Below, one piece after another: positions 34,366 to 44,069 of a DNA stretch of 64,000 nucleotides (positions are counted from its first letter, which is position 1; each line of letters starts with the position of its first letter). Source of the stretch: Vibrio sp. SCSIO 43136 (lineage in GTDB: Bacteria; Pseudomonadota; Gammaproteobacteria; Enterobacterales; Vibrionaceae); assembly GCF_023716565.1 (NCBI RefSeq), contig NZ_CP071849.1:744001-808000 (forward strand), given 5' to 3'. A model generated the notes under the pieces. It was given only the letters and a program-made list of their open reading frames with translations, was not told the origin of the DNA and did not search any database. A program made the translations under genes and the position numbers.

Positions 34366-34737
34366 ATGCGCAAAGCAGGTAAACGCAATCAGCGTATTGT
34401 CCTGTACCAAACCACTCAAACCAAAAGCCCTAACGGTGCACTTAGCGACTCAATCAAAGAGATAGCCAGTGTTTGGGCTGAGAAGTTATCTGCAAATTCT
34501 CAGGGTACAAACCTATCAGTAAAAGTTGCAGTTGATACCAATTTCAACCGAGAGCAACCCACTCAAACCATTCAATGGCGCATTCGTTATCGTGAAGATC
34601 TTTCTAGTGGAGATTGGATTCAATGGCGAGGTAAGTGGCTTCGAGTGGTTGCTGTGGATGATACAGACATCAAACGTGCCGAATTGCTGTTTGATGCTTG
34701 TTTGACGACGGATAAGCCGCCGCCGGAGGTAACGTGA
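34366..34737 (+). CDS. Head closure/head-tail adaptor protein
   Basis: A 123-residue SPP1 gp16-like adaptor: RKAGKRNQRIVLYQTTQTKS, then VWAEKLSANSQGTN and TIQWRIRYREDLSSGDWIQW. It closes the filled head before tail joining. AGGAGG lies upstream; it overlaps the next gene by four bases. Confidence 0.85.
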   Translation: MRKAGKRNQRIVLYQTTQTKSPNGALSDSIKEIASVWAEKLSANSQGTNLSVKVAVDTNFNREQPTQTIQWRIRYREDLSSGDWIQWRGKWLRVVAVDDTDIKRAELLFDACLTTDKPPPEVT

Positions 34738-35165
34738 TTACAGGAGTAGAAGTCACAGGGTTAAAAGAGCTTGAAGCTAAATTGGTTCTAATTGGTGACA
34801 AGGCTGGAGTTACTGCCTTAAGACGAGCTGGACGCGAAGCAATGAAGCCTGTTCTTGAGGAGATGAAAGCTAACGCTGGATACGATGAAACCAATACATC
34901 TGAGCCTCACCTACGTGATGACATAAAAATATCCACCCGAAAGCAAGATAAAAAAGCACGAAAGATTAATGCAATCACTATTCGTGTTGGCCCTTCTAAG
35001 AGCCAAAGCCACAAAGCGCTCTGGCAAGAGTATGGGACCAGTAAGCAACCACCAAAGCCGTTTATGAGGCCTGCCATTTACGGTCATAAGGATGAAGCTA
35101 TACAGGTATTTAAAAAGCGACTTTCTGAAGAAATAGAGAAAGCTATCAAGGGGATGAAGAAGTGA
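34734..35165 (+). CDS. HK97 gp10-type tail completion protein
   Basis: A 143-residue HK97-gp10 family protein: VTGLKELEAKLVLIGDKAG, then RRAGREAMKPVLEEMKANAG and LWQEYGTSKQPPKPFMRPAI near the C terminus. It works in the head-tail neck. Overlaps both neighbours by four bases. Confidence 0.87.
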   Translation: MITGVEVTGLKELEAKLVLIGDKAGVTALRRAGREAMKPVLEEMKANAGYDETNTSEPHLRDDIKISTRKQDKKARKINAITIRVGPSKSQSHKALWQEYGTSKQPPKPFMRPAIYGHKDEAIQVFKKRLSEEIEKAIKGMKK

Positions 35166-35548
35166 CTATCGAAGAGGCATTGGTTTTTTGGATCGAAAAC
35201 AAATTCGCCATTGACGCTTTCTGGTTATCACGACCTAAGAACGTAGATAAGTCAGTTGTATTCCAGTGTTTATCCCCCGGGAGTGTTAAAGCCAATCTGG
35301 TTAAAACTGGAATAAAAGACGATGTCTATTCGTTCATGGTTTACCACTCCAGCGCAGACGAAGGCAAAGCAATTGCTGATGGAATAGCTTCATTTCTTGA
35401 TGGCTTTTATGGCGAATTAAATGCGGATACGCCACAGGCATACCGTATTCAATTTGCATCTCTAACTGGAGGAAATGATCGCAAGATCTCCGAAGAGCCA
35501 GAACCACATGCCTACCAATTTACCCGTGATTTTAATTTGAAGCATTAA
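35162..35548 (+). CDS. Tail terminator/DUF3168-like protein
   Basis: A 128-residue protein in the tail terminator slot between gp10-type and tail tube genes. The YSFMVYHSSADEGKAIADGI segment and the length fit tail terminator proteins. It would cap the tail tube and join it to the neck. Assignment rests on order and length more than on motifs. Confidence 0.7.
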   Translation: MTIEEALVFWIENKFAIDAFWLSRPKNVDKSVVFQCLSPGSVKANLVKTGIKDDVYSFMVYHSSADEGKAIADGIASFLDGFYGELNADTPQAYRIQFASLTGGNDRKISEEPEPHAYQFTRDFNLKH

Positions 35549-35558
35549 AGGAGAGATC

Positions 35559-36011
35559 ATGACTGACATACCAGAACCAAGTACCTATTGCATGTTGCCT
35601 GGCGGTACGAAGTTTTTATTTGGGGCTGTAGATGCAGAAGCTGCAGCTATGAAACAACTAAAAGATGCGATAGCCATAGGTGCAACAGGCAAACAAACTA
35701 ACTTCACTGGATGCACCAGACTGTTAGACAAACAGGAAAAATCAATGGCTGGTTTGGCACCTTCTCCAGATAAGCAATTTGGTTTTCATGACGATGTTGA
35801 TGATAAGGATATGCAGGAGTTTCTTGATGCTGCTGAAGCTGGAGAAACTAAAAAGGTACGCATTGAATATCCAAACAAGCGTTATGCAGAAATGATCATC
35901 GTGCTAGGTGGTTGGGAGCATACTGAACCAGACAGCAACACCCCAATGGGCATTGTTGTTTACGGAAAGCAAAATGACATCAAACGCGGAAAAATCCCCC
36001 CGCCAGTTTAA
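35559..36011 (+). CDS. Major tail tube protein
   Basis: A 150-residue protein in the tail tube position, preceded by AAGGAGAG. The sequence includes a helical insertion (AVDAEAAAMKQLKDAIAIG) and a beta-rich remainder (KKVRIEYPNKRYAEMIIVLG). It precedes the G/GT chaperone genes, as tail tube genes normally do. Confidence 0.78.
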   Translation: MTDIPEPSTYCMLPGGTKFLFGAVDAEAAAMKQLKDAIAIGATGKQTNFTGCTRLLDKQEKSMAGLAPSPDKQFGFHDDVDDKDMQEFLDAAEAGETKKVRIEYPNKRYAEMIIVLGGWEHTEPDSNTPMGIVVYGKQNDIKRGKIPPPV

Positions 36012-36029
36012 ACATAGGAGTAAATAGAA

Positions 36030-36386
36030 ATGAGTATATTTGAAGCCATTTTTAGCCCGCCACAGCCTGAACCGGAAAAGCTCAATATACTTCGAGGTGA
36101 GTACCCAGTTCGTCGGCTATCGGCTAAAGAACTGCGCCATCACCAGAAGCAAATTGACACGGCAACAAAGAAAAGTGACCACCTAAAACTAGAAGAGCTG
36201 TCGGCACAGCTAGTATTGGATTCACTCGTTGGCGATGACGGTAAGCCTCTTTCATCAAATTCTGGAGCAACAGTAGACAAGCTTGTAAGCGCATATTCAC
36301 CTAGCGAGATCTCCGATGCAGTGGATAAAGTCATTGAGCTAAATTACGTTGGCCAAACAGGAGAGCAAGACGCAAAAAAAGACTGA
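36030..36386 (+). CDS. Tail assembly chaperone G
   Basis: A 118-residue G-type tail assembly chaperone. The N-terminal half contains EYPVRRLSAKELRHHQKQID, a frequent start in this family. Near its 3' end the sequence A AAA AAA G (36374-36381) allows -1 frameshifting into the T frame. It sits between tail tube and tape measure genes, its fixed place in siphophages. Confidence 0.85.
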   Translation: MSIFEAIFSPPQPEPEKLNILRGEYPVRRLSAKELRHHQKQIDTATKKSDHLKLEELSAQLVLDSLVGDDGKPLSSNSGATVDKLVSAYSPSEISDAVDKVIELNYVGQTGEQDAKKD

Positions 36387-36610
36387 CCGAAGACCCCGCA
36401 CTTCGCTTCTGTTTCTCACTAGGTGAAGTGCTCGGGGTTTTAGACCCTCGCAAAATCTACAGCCAAAGCGACTCTGAACTAATCGCACTCTGGCGAGCTT
36501 ACTTCGAACTTAAATCATCCCCTTCTTCAAAAACACCTAATCGACGCAGGCTTCTCAAACCTAAAACTGTTGATGAGGCAGTTAACATACTTGATAGGAT
36601 CTTGGACTAA
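36030..36610 (+). CDS. Tail assembly chaperone GT (made by -1 frameshift)
   Basis: The fusion product reads frame 0 to the AAA at 36378-36380, slips back one base, and continues from 36380 (AGA CTG ACC) to the TAA at 36608-36610. This gives 193 residues: 117 from G and 76 from T. The T part (FSLGEVLGVLDPRKIYSQSD, then ALWRAYFELKSS) is the usual C-terminal tape-measure-binding segment and has no ATG start of its own. The T stop overlaps the tape measure start. Confidence 0.8.
36374..36380 (+). promoter_or_regulatory. Programmed -1 ribosomal frameshift site
   Basis: Canonical slippery heptamer A_AAA_AAA followed by G, in the correct frame six codons or fewer from the G stop codon at 36384-36386. 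The T frame is open across it. Confidence 0.85.
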
Positions 36611-38763
36611 TGGCAGATATTGCAAAACTCTCTGTGGCTCTGTATGCCAACTCCGCTCAGTTTGTTAGTGAGCTGGAGCGCTCCCAGAAGAGAGCGAAAA
36701 CATGGTCTGACAAAGTATCAGCTGCTTTCAAAAGTGTTAAAACTAAAGTTGCGGCATCTATGGCTGCAGCTGCAGCGGCGATGACTTTGGTTTATAAGAA
36801 ACAAGCTGACCTAATTGATCAAACCGCTAAGTTTGCAGATCGCCTTGGTATTACGACGGAGGCGTTAACCCAGTTTCGCCATGCAGCAGAACTAACGGGT
36901 GTTGGAGCGAACAAGCTAGATACAGCTTTGCAACGGATGACGAGGCGAATAGCTGAAGCAGCAGAAGGGAGTGGGACTGCTTCTAATGCAATTAAAGAGC
37001 TTGGTCTCGATGCGCAGCGTTTGGGAACGATGACTCCAGATCAGCAGCTTCATGAACTCGCTGATGCTTTTTCTGATGTAGAGCAGCAATCGGATCGTGT
37101 TCGTTTGGCCTTCAAACTCTTCGACTCTGAAGGTGTTGGCATGGTGAACATGCTTGCGGGAGGGTCTCAAGCACTCAGTGAAATGTCGGATGAGGCTGAT
37201 AGGCTTGGCCTGACGTTATCTCGAATTGAAGCCGCTAAGATCGAGATGGCCAATGACTCCCTGTACAAGTTCAATTCCACCATTAAAGGGGTTTACCAGA
37301 ACTTTGCTACTCAAATGGCACCGATTGTTTCTGATTTGGGTGATCGTCTGACTAATTACAGTATTCGATTTGCTGGGTTCAATGAAGGTATTGGCAATTT
37401 TATTGGCATGATGGTGAAGGGTTTTGGTTATCTAGGCAATGCCATACGTATTGTAGAGGTGGCGTTTAAAACCTTAGAAATAGCGGTTCGTTCATTTACT
37501 GTTCCGTTTATGCATGCGATTCAGTCTATAGCGACAGGGCTGCATGAAGTCGCTTCATTTATGGTTCGAGGTGTTATTGAGCCTTTTAGAAAGCTCGCTG
37601 AGATTGGTGGCAAATATGATGACACGTTGAAAAGCGTTGCTGATACCTTAGGAAGAATGGGCAATTTTGCTCCGCCTAAGATTTTCAGTGATAAAGACTT
37701 GGATGGTGCGCAGGATAAGCTTCGAGCATCTATCTATGAGCTTTCAGCATTAGCTAAAGAACCACTTCCAAGCAGTGGTGTTGATGAGTGGTACAAAAAT
37801 GTGAAGTCTAAATTTGACCAACTTGCTACTGATTATGCGGCTGCTATCAATAGCAATACAGGAGGGGGTGATTCTGGACTTCAAAACAAAACTGTTTCTA
37901 GCTTCACAGAAGCCACAGATAAAATTGCTACTGAGTACCAACGTAGATTAGCCATAATCGCAGCTGGTGATCAGTCCGCATATGCGCAAGAATCTTTTGC
38001 CCATCAAGACAGGATGGCTCGTCTATCTGTTCAATTTCAAGAGGCTTATGAAGCGGCTTCAAACAACCAACAGCTCCAAAATGAACTTGAAGCGAGCTAT
38101 TTCGATTCAAGAGAAAATTTATGGAAACTGCATCAAGCAAATATTACTAAGATAGAAAGCGACGAAGCTACAAAGCGAAAGGCTTTTCAACAGCAAGTCG
38201 CTATGGACGCTCTATCTTTTACCCAGCAGCAAATGCAGTTAACGATGGGGGTAATGGAGAATGCAGGCAAGAAGAGTAATGATCTTTATAAAGCTCTTTT
38301 CGTTGCACAAAAACTTGCTGCAATTCCATCAATGACAGTGGCTACCGAAGAAGCCTACACCAAAACTCTAGCTGCATTCCCTACAGCGCCTTGGCTAGCC
38401 AATAGCGTTAGGCTAATGGGTTACTCTTCGGTTGGTATTGTCTCCGGTCAGGCTATCTCAGGCATGGCCCACGATGGCATAGACACCATCCCAACCGAAG
38501 GAACTTGGCTCTTAGACAAAGGCGAGCGAGTCCTCAACCAAACCAGCACCCGAAAAATGGATGCAATCTACGATCTAATTTCTAGCGGCGCTGGTGGTGC
38601 AGCTGCCCAACCTATCGAACAGAATTTCTATATTTCCCCTGGGAACGGTGATGAAGCGTTAAAAACGTTAGTCAGCGATGCAGCGGCAGCTGGCTATAAC
38701 CGAGTTCGTGAGGATATCGATAGAAACCGTGGCATTGGTGCCCTAATCAAACAAAGAAGATAA
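36610..38763 (+). CDS. Tail tape measure protein
   Basis: A 717-residue protein, helical throughout. The N terminus (LSVALYANSAQFVSELERSQ) and the following coiled coil are typical. TADRLGITTEALTQFRHAAE-like sequence near residues 75-95 and hydrophobic stretches near 240-310 follow. The C terminus has AHDGIDTIPTEGTWLLDKGE, a common end motif of lambda-type tape measures. Length sets the tail length. It overlaps the T stop by one base. Confidence 0.93.
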   Translation: MADIAKLSVALYANSAQFVSELERSQKRAKTWSDKVSAAFKSVKTKVAASMAAAAAAMTLVYKKQADLIDQTAKFADRLGITTEALTQFRHAAELTGVGANKLDTALQRMTRRIAEAAEGSGTASNAIKELGLDAQRLGTMTPDQQLHELADAFSDVEQQSDRVRLAFKLFDSEGVGMVNMLAGGSQALSEMSDEADRLGLTLSRIEAAKIEMANDSLYKFNSTIKGVYQNFATQMAPIVSDLGDRLTNYSIRFAGFNEGIGNFIGMMVKGFGYLGNAIRIVEVAFKTLEIAVRSFTVPFMHAIQSIATGLHEVASFMVRGVIEPFRKLAEIGGKYDDTLKSVADTLGRMGNFAPPKIFSDKDLDGAQDKLRASIYELSALAKEPLPSSGVDEWYKNVKSKFDQLATDYAAAINSNTGGGDSGLQNKTVSSFTEATDKIATEYQRRLAIIAAGDQSAYAQESFAHQDRMARLSVQFQEAYEAASNNQQLQNELEASYFDSRENLWKLHQANITKIESDEATKRKAFQQQVAMDALSFTQQQMQLTMGVMENAGKKSNDLYKALFVAQKLAAIPSMTVATEEAYTKTLAAFPTAPWLANSVRLMGYSSVGIVSGQAISGMAHDGIDTIPTEGTWLLDKGERVLNQTSTRKMDAIYDLISSGAGGAAAQPIEQNFYISPGNGDEALKTLVSDAAAAGYNRVREDIDRNRGIGALIKQRR

Positions 38764-38765
38764 CC

Positions 38766-39359
38766 ATGGAAAAGTGGCCAGAATCATTACAGCCAAGCTC
38801 TTTAGATTGGCATCTTCAATTCAATACAAAGTCTTTTAAAAGCCCCTTCAACAACTCAGAACGCACTCATGGTTTCCCTGGTGCTCATTGGCAGGGAACG
38901 CTTACGTTTCGCAACCTTGTTGAAGAGCAAGCGGATAACTTGAAGTCTTTCCTTTGGTCTTTGCAGGGGGCGAATGGTCGATTCTTGCTTTGGGATATGT
39001 CACGACCGGGCAGGCCGGAATTCGGAGAGCCAGTGGTGGCACAAGCAAATCAGAAAGGTGGTTTGTTGCAAACTGCGGGCTGGGTACCAAACCAATTGGT
39101 TTTAGCTCGAGGGCATTACTTTAGCGTTAACAATGAGCTTAAGTGTGCGATGGAGGATATCTGGTCAAGCGAAGCGGGTGTGGCCATCCTCAAGTTTGAG
39201 CCTTGGCTAAGAAAGTCTCCAGCTTTAGGTGACAAGGTAACAACAGATTACCCGTGCGGTATGTTCAAGCTTAAGGATGACAACCAAGGTAAGTTGGCCA
39301 TGCGCCCAGGTATCTTCTCAAATACCAAGATAGAAGTGGTGGAGGCGTTTTATGTTTAG
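38766..39359 (+). CDS. Minor tail protein (tail tip region)
   Basis: A 197-residue protein. The N-terminal pattern WPESLQPSSLDWHLQFNTKS and FPGAHWQGTLTFRNL is common in proteins that follow tape measures. It then has a LQGANGRFLLWDMSRPGRP segment. It likely belongs to the tail tip complex. It overlaps the next gene by eight bases. Confidence 0.72.
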   Translation: MEKWPESLQPSSLDWHLQFNTKSFKSPFNNSERTHGFPGAHWQGTLTFRNLVEEQADNLKSFLWSLQGANGRFLLWDMSRPGRPEFGEPVVAQANQKGGLLQTAGWVPNQLVLARGHYFSVNNELKCAMEDIWSSEAGVAILKFEPWLRKSPALGDKVTTDYPCGMFKLKDDNQGKLAMRPGIFSNTKIEVVEAFYV

Positions 39360-39924
39360 TGATTCTTTCCTTGAAGCAATATCAAAAGATGGCTCTCTGC
39401 CCGGCTATGCGTTAGAGCTCGATCTTCCTGATGGGTTTAGCCGATCTCATACTGGCATTGGTGAGATAGTCATTGATGGGTTTACTTACTTGGGCGTTGG
39501 TGAGCTTGGTAAAGTCGGAACGATCACCGAAGTGGGTGACTCAAACCCCGGACGTGTTTCAGTTGAAATAAGCCAGGTTGAATCTGTGGGGGTACAACTC
39601 CAACAGGGCATGCTTATTCGTGGTCGAGCAGCAACGCTATATGTACTGGTATTTCATCCTGATGGGCGTTTACTTTACGCAGAACCTAATCTAGTTGGGA
39701 TGATTGCTGATTCAGCTATAGTTGTTGGGGATAATAATACAGTTCAATTAACTCTAGCTGATGACTTCGAGCAGTTCGACCGACCTGTGGGTTATAACTG
39801 GAGCGATAACTCTCACCAAGCACTGCAGAAGGATGACCGCATCTGCAGGAACGTCGCACAAATGCCCGGCCGTGAAATCGGCTGGGGTAGCAAATTCAAC
39901 GCACCTCCTTTTAAAGATCAGTAA
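39352..39924 (+). CDS. Tail tip protein, DUF2163-like
   Basis: A 190-residue beta-rich protein resembling the first half of DUF2163/BR0599-type tail proteins (YALELDLPDGFSRSHTGIGE, then DDFEQFDRPVGYNWSDNSHQ). Position between a minor tail protein and an NlpC/P60-like protein supports a tail tip hub role. Confidence 0.68.
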   Translation: MFSDSFLEAISKDGSLPGYALELDLPDGFSRSHTGIGEIVIDGFTYLGVGELGKVGTITEVGDSNPGRVSVEISQVESVGVQLQQGMLIRGRAATLYVLVFHPDGRLLYAEPNLVGMIADSAIVVGDNNTVQLTLADDFEQFDRPVGYNWSDNSHQALQKDDRICRNVAQMPGREIGWGSKFNAPPFKDQ

Positions 39925-39930
39925 ATCCCT

Positions 39931-40332
39931 ATGAGAAAAGACAATTGGCAACACTTGCTGGCAGATGTGCTGGCGAGTGCACAGTTACGCCCATTTGCTT
40001 GGGGTGAGAACGACTGCTGCTTATTTGCTAGTGATTGCGCTATGGCGATTACTGGCATTGATCCGGCTGCAAACTACCGAGATCGATACACCACGGAAAT
40101 AGGCGCAAAGCGTGTATTGCACAAAGAGCATGGCAGTATTGAGGCAGCCTTTGATGCTTGCTTTGATCGAGTAGAGCCGAATTTTGCCAAGCGTGGAGAC
40201 CTTGTTTTGTTTGAAGGTGCTTTAGGTAAAACAGTTGGTGTGATTTGGGCTTCTCAGATTTGGACTGTTGGGGAGTCTGGTGTGGGTGCTGTAAGAGATA
40301 GGGTTCCCTATGTAGCTTGGAGTGTCGAGTAA
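39931..40332 (+). CDS. DUF6950/NlpC-P60-like tail protein
   Basis: A 133-residue protein. PFAWGENDCCLFASDCAMAI places a Cys-Asp pair as in NlpC/P60-like peptidases and the DUF6950 family, and KRGDLVLFEG resembles the following strand. A full catalytic His is not certain. It may cut peptidoglycan at infection. It precedes the tail tip J gene and overlaps it by one base. Confidence 0.7.
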   Translation: MRKDNWQHLLADVLASAQLRPFAWGENDCCLFASDCAMAITGIDPAANYRDRYTTEIGAKRVLHKEHGSIEAAFDACFDRVEPNFAKRGDLVLFEGALGKTVGVIWASQIWTVGESGVGAVRDRVPYVAWSVE

Positions 40333-42827
40333 TGTCGAAAGATATAATTGCAGTTGGTGCAGGTATTGCCGCTGGAGTTGTCGCAGTAACAGTTGGCGGA
40401 GTTGGCATTCTTGGTGCTATGTGGGTTGGCGGAATGACTGGGTTAGCCGCATCTGCTGCAATGACGGAACACCCTAGACCCTCTCAGGCGGAACGCCGTC
40501 AAACCGTTCGATCAGGTAATGCTAGTAAGCAGGTGTTAGTCGGGGAAGGTGAGGTTGGTGCCGTTTGGCTTCACTGTGAAGAGCAATCAAGTAATGAAAA
40601 AAACAAAGACGGCACAATCAAAGAATGGCTTCACAATGCCTATGGCCTTGCTGGCCATCCTATCTATGAAGTCACCAAGACTTTTTTCAATGAGCGAGAG
40701 TTAGCCAAATTTGGCACCAAAGCTCGAGTAGCGCACCATATCGACCCAACAGTAACGGACTCTTATTTGTTGGCCAACTCAAAGAGTTGGAAAGCAGACA
40801 TGATCGGCAAGGGCACTACCTGGTCTGCAGTCTCGATGCTGTTTGATTCGGATCTTTACCCCAGCGGCATTCCCACCCCGAGGTTCCGATTTAAGGGAGC
40901 CAAAGACATCTACGACCCAAGAACAGGGCAGCGAGGTTACACTAACAACGCTGCCCTTGTTATTTTATGGGTGTTAGAAAAGGATTGGGGTATCACCCAT
41001 GACCGTGTTATCTGGACAGGTTGGGGCGGTATTACTGAAGCAGCTAACCTTTGTGATGAGTTAGTTACGAACGCAGATGGCACCAAAGAGAAGCGCTACA
41101 CCATCAATGGGTCTTACTTATTAAGTGAGAAGCGTGGAGAAGTGCTTAACGATTTACTGCAAACCTGCGGCGGCCAGCTGGTGCGCATAGGTGGTAAGGT
41201 TGGTATCTTGCCAGCGGCTTATTATGGCCCTGCTACTTTCACCATTTCTGAATCAGACATCATCGGTGATGTTCAAATCAAGCCAGAACCTGAGCGTTCT
41301 AATGCTATCAATACAGTGGGTGGCAGCTTTATCGATCCAAAGCAGAACTATGTAGAAACCGACTTCCCAGAAGTGAAAAATGATGCAGCTATCGTGCGTG
41401 ATGGTGACGTTATCCGAACTGACTTGAAGCTTCGTTTCTCTATTAGCCCGTACCTTTCCCAGCGTTTGGCCAACATCCAACTAAAACGAGCTTTAGCCGG
41501 TGCAACGGTGCAGCTCACCATGAACCTAAAAGGGTTTTATTGTCGCCTTGGCCGTGTGGTTAAACTTGATATCCCAAGTCGTGGTTTAGTTGGTGAATAT
41601 CGTGTGGTCGATGTAGGTCGCCATATTCAAGAAGGCGTGCAGATCACCTTAGTTCAAGAAGACCGAAATATATACGATGATGCAGTTGGCCAAGAGTTTG
41701 TTCCGCCACCTATCATCGATATCCCACTTGGTGGAGTTGCCGCACCAACTGGTCTCCAGTTCCTAGCGGAATCTCTAGGCGATGTTGTCCAGGGAACGCT
41801 AGCCTGGCAAACCCAAAGCCCGAAATTCTTGAACAATGAAATCAAGATTGAAAAGTACATCGATGGCGGTGGTTTGGAGTTGGTGAAAGTCGGCGATAGT
41901 ACCGGCAACAGCTTTTCGTTAAATGGCTTGCCTGTGGCCAACTACAAAGCGAGCGTGAGAACGGTGGCACTGACTGGGAGGAAAAGCCTTTATACTGCGA
42001 TGAATTTTGTGGTGGATAACCCAAGAGTGCCCGACCGTGTTGGGCTTACTACCTCTAACTGGTCTATTCATCTTGTTCCATCTTATGACACTGCGGTTCC
42101 TACTGGGACGCTTTTTGATTTCTTTTACCTTGCTGACCCAAAAAGCTACATCAAAGATCAACCAACTTATGATGCAAGCCATATCAATCTTGCTACGCAA
42201 ATCCACACGGGTTCTGATTTCAATCATAGTGGTTTGATACCCGATAGATGGCAGCATTACTGGGTGCGTGGCGTAAACATCTATGGCAAGTCGACGTTTT
42301 TGTATGTGCGCACCGGCACGACCAAAATTCAGGATCTTGTTACGACCGTTGTTGAGCGGCTAGAAGCAATTGAAATTGTCTCGAGTAACTATGAAGAAGG
42401 GAAGTTTGGCTACAAGTTATTTGGGCCTGATCCAAATCATCCACAAAATGACGGTAAAGCTGAGTTTAACGACATAGTTGCTCGAGGAGATATGTACGCG
42501 AAGACTTTGACGCTTCTGGATGGAGCAACGGTCGACCCTGCGATCGATAACTCTAAAGTGAAGGTTACTAAGACCTACCGCCAAGACACCGCACCAACCG
42601 AAAACCTCAATATTGGTGATTTATGGTTTAAGACAAACGAGGGCAACAAACCATATCGTTGGGATGGTACCCAATGGGCGTTAACCACGATTACTGAATT
42701 TGATGGGAACATCAATGTTGAGGACAACAAGGGGATCAGAAAAGGGATGAAACTAACCAATGAAGCAGTCACTGTTTATGACAGCTTAGGAAATGTACGA
42801 GTGAAGATGGGCAAACTTACCCCATAA
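40332..42827 (+). CDS. Tail tip / host specificity protein (J-like)
   Basis: An 831-residue protein. Two hydrophobic segments near the N terminus (IIAVGAGIAAGVVAVTVGGV, then LGAMWVGGMTGLAASAAM) resemble the I/J junction of lambda-type tail tips. The body includes KDWGITHDRVIWTGWGGITE and the phage tail domain at about 300-450. Fibronectin-like repeats (about 465-680) and a C-terminal coiled region follow. J-type proteins form the tip and contact the receptor. Start ATG overlaps the previous stop. Confidence 0.85.
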   Translation: MSKDIIAVGAGIAAGVVAVTVGGVGILGAMWVGGMTGLAASAAMTEHPRPSQAERRQTVRSGNASKQVLVGEGEVGAVWLHCEEQSSNEKNKDGTIKEWLHNAYGLAGHPIYEVTKTFFNERELAKFGTKARVAHHIDPTVTDSYLLANSKSWKADMIGKGTTWSAVSMLFDSDLYPSGIPTPRFRFKGAKDIYDPRTGQRGYTNNAALVILWVLEKDWGITHDRVIWTGWGGITEAANLCDELVTNADGTKEKRYTINGSYLLSEKRGEVLNDLLQTCGGQLVRIGGKVGILPAAYYGPATFTISESDIIGDVQIKPEPERSNAINTVGGSFIDPKQNYVETDFPEVKNDAAIVRDGDVIRTDLKLRFSISPYLSQRLANIQLKRALAGATVQLTMNLKGFYCRLGRVVKLDIPSRGLVGEYRVVDVGRHIQEGVQITLVQEDRNIYDDAVGQEFVPPPIIDIPLGGVAAPTGLQFLAESLGDVVQGTLAWQTQSPKFLNNEIKIEKYIDGGGLELVKVGDSTGNSFSLNGLPVANYKASVRTVALTGRKSLYTAMNFVVDNPRVPDRVGLTTSNWSIHLVPSYDTAVPTGTLFDFFYLADPKSYIKDQPTYDASHINLATQIHTGSDFNHSGLIPDRWQHYWVRGVNIYGKSTFLYVRTGTTKIQDLVTTVVERLEAIEIVSSNYEEGKFGYKLFGPDPNHPQNDGKAEFNDIVARGDMYAKTLTLLDGATVDPAIDNSKVKVTKTYRQDTAPTENLNIGDLWFKTNEGNKPYRWDGTQWALTTITEFDGNINVEDNKGIRKGMKLTNEAVTVYDSLGNVRVKMGKLTP

Positions 42828-42838
42828 GGTGTTTTTAA

Positions 42839-43159
42839 ATGAGTTATGGATTTGAGTTTGAAACCGGCACGGGGAAGGTGTTTCGTCTCGATGACATCCA
42901 GCCCCGTGTCTACATTGAAGAACGTTTGTATAAGTCAGGTGGTACTTGGACCATTAAGTACCCTCAATACGCAGGTCTGGCAAAAATACACGCAGAGCTT
43001 ATTGGCTTTTATATAGCTGGTGGCTCACCTAATCGGTTTAGTTATTCCTACGCCCAGAGTGCTTTAGGCGAAGTAACTTTGACCGTATCGACTACATCTA
43101 CTTCCTCTCAAACTGAGTTTGGTTTCAGGTTTTATGCGGAGTTTATCAGTGACTTCTAA
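42839..43159 (+). CDS. Small virion-associated protein, unknown
   Basis: A 106-residue beta-rich protein (MSYGFEFETGTGKVFRLDDI), ending FGFRFYAEFISDF. Located between tail tip and fibre genes. Similar proteins after J often decorate the tail tip, but no family is recognised. Overlaps the next gene. Confidence 0.6.
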   Translation: MSYGFEFETGTGKVFRLDDIQPRVYIEERLYKSGGTWTIKYPQYAGLAKIHAELIGFYIAGGSPNRFSYSYAQSALGEVTLTVSTTSTSSQTEFGFRFYAEFISDF

Positions 43160-44024
43160 ATATGGAATAGCAACGAGTAAGGGTCTCGGTAACTTCATCG
43201 ACTCTGATAGTAAGAATGAGATTGTGCTTGCTATTGGAAAGATGGATTACTCTATGGCGCCAGTCTATCAAAGTAACTTCAAAAACTGTTATTCGGGTTA
43301 CCTGTATCACGCTCCAGTCGTCATGAAATTAGAGAAGTTGGTACCAGGTACCCGACTGAAGAACTCGTGGCGAGCAGCATCACCTTTTATCGATGCCTAC
43401 CTGGTTGTCGGAGATTCTAAAGGGCACCCAGTTGGGTGGTACGGTGATACTACAACGTCCCAAATCCGACCCGATGGTTGGCCCGCATCTCAATGGACGG
43501 AAGATGAGACGAGCTTAACAATTAAATATTTGATGGTGGGGTCATCTAGTGAGAACTCGTGGAATAGTTCAGCCCACATGAGCGGCACGGTGTACGCAAT
43601 GTTGATTGGGAGGCTTCCCGAGCAGCAAGTTCAACCAGAATACGGTTTACAGCTTTACGGAAGCGATGGCCAAACCGTGAACTTTAATAGTCACTACATG
43701 CCATCTAATCCAAGATATATGCTTCCTCTTCCTTCCTACAACATCAATGACTATCGTCAATTGCAGGGATTCGAAACAGGGTTAACCGCTGGAGCAAAGA
43801 TGGTTTCTGGGGAACAGATTGCTAGAAGCGGGGTTATCCGCAGCTCGAGCTCATTTATGAACGGTAACCACTATATGGCATTTAGCGAAGATGGCACCCG
43901 ATATGGCGCACGACCCATAGGTTGGCCAAGCCTAATGTCGAGACGGTTCAACACGCCTTTCGATATCCACCCAGACAAGACAACGCCAATCGTTCGGGTT
44001 TGGTCTGTCGATGATTATTTCTAG
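43149..44024 (+). CDS. Tail tip/fibre-associated protein
   Basis: A 291-residue beta-rich protein (MTSKYGIATSKGLGNFIDSD from a GTG start). GGAG lies seven bases before the GTG at 43149; an ATG at 43134 is the alternative. Trp, Tyr and Ser rich, like receptor-binding virion proteins. A terminator follows immediately, so the large fibre gene may have separate transcription. Confidence 0.65.
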   Translation: MTSKYGIATSKGLGNFIDSDSKNEIVLAIGKMDYSMAPVYQSNFKNCYSGYLYHAPVVMKLEKLVPGTRLKNSWRAASPFIDAYLVVGDSKGHPVGWYGDTTTSQIRPDGWPASQWTEDETSLTIKYLMVGSSSENSWNSSAHMSGTVYAMLIGRLPEQQVQPEYGLQLYGSDGQTVNFNSHYMPSNPRYMLPLPSYNINDYRQLQGFETGLTAGAKMVSGEQIARSGVIRSSSSFMNGNHYMAFSEDGTRYGARPIGWPSLMSRRFNTPFDIHPDKTTPIVRVWSVDDYF

Positions 44025-44047
44025 CCTCGCTCTTGCGGGGCTTTTTC
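44024..44047 (+). terminator. Terminator before fibre gene
   Basis: AGCCTCGC / GCGGGGCT stem (one T-G pair) with a four-base loop, followed by TTTT. Confidence 0.65.
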
Positions 44048-44069
44048 TATTTAAGAGCAGGGATTTATT

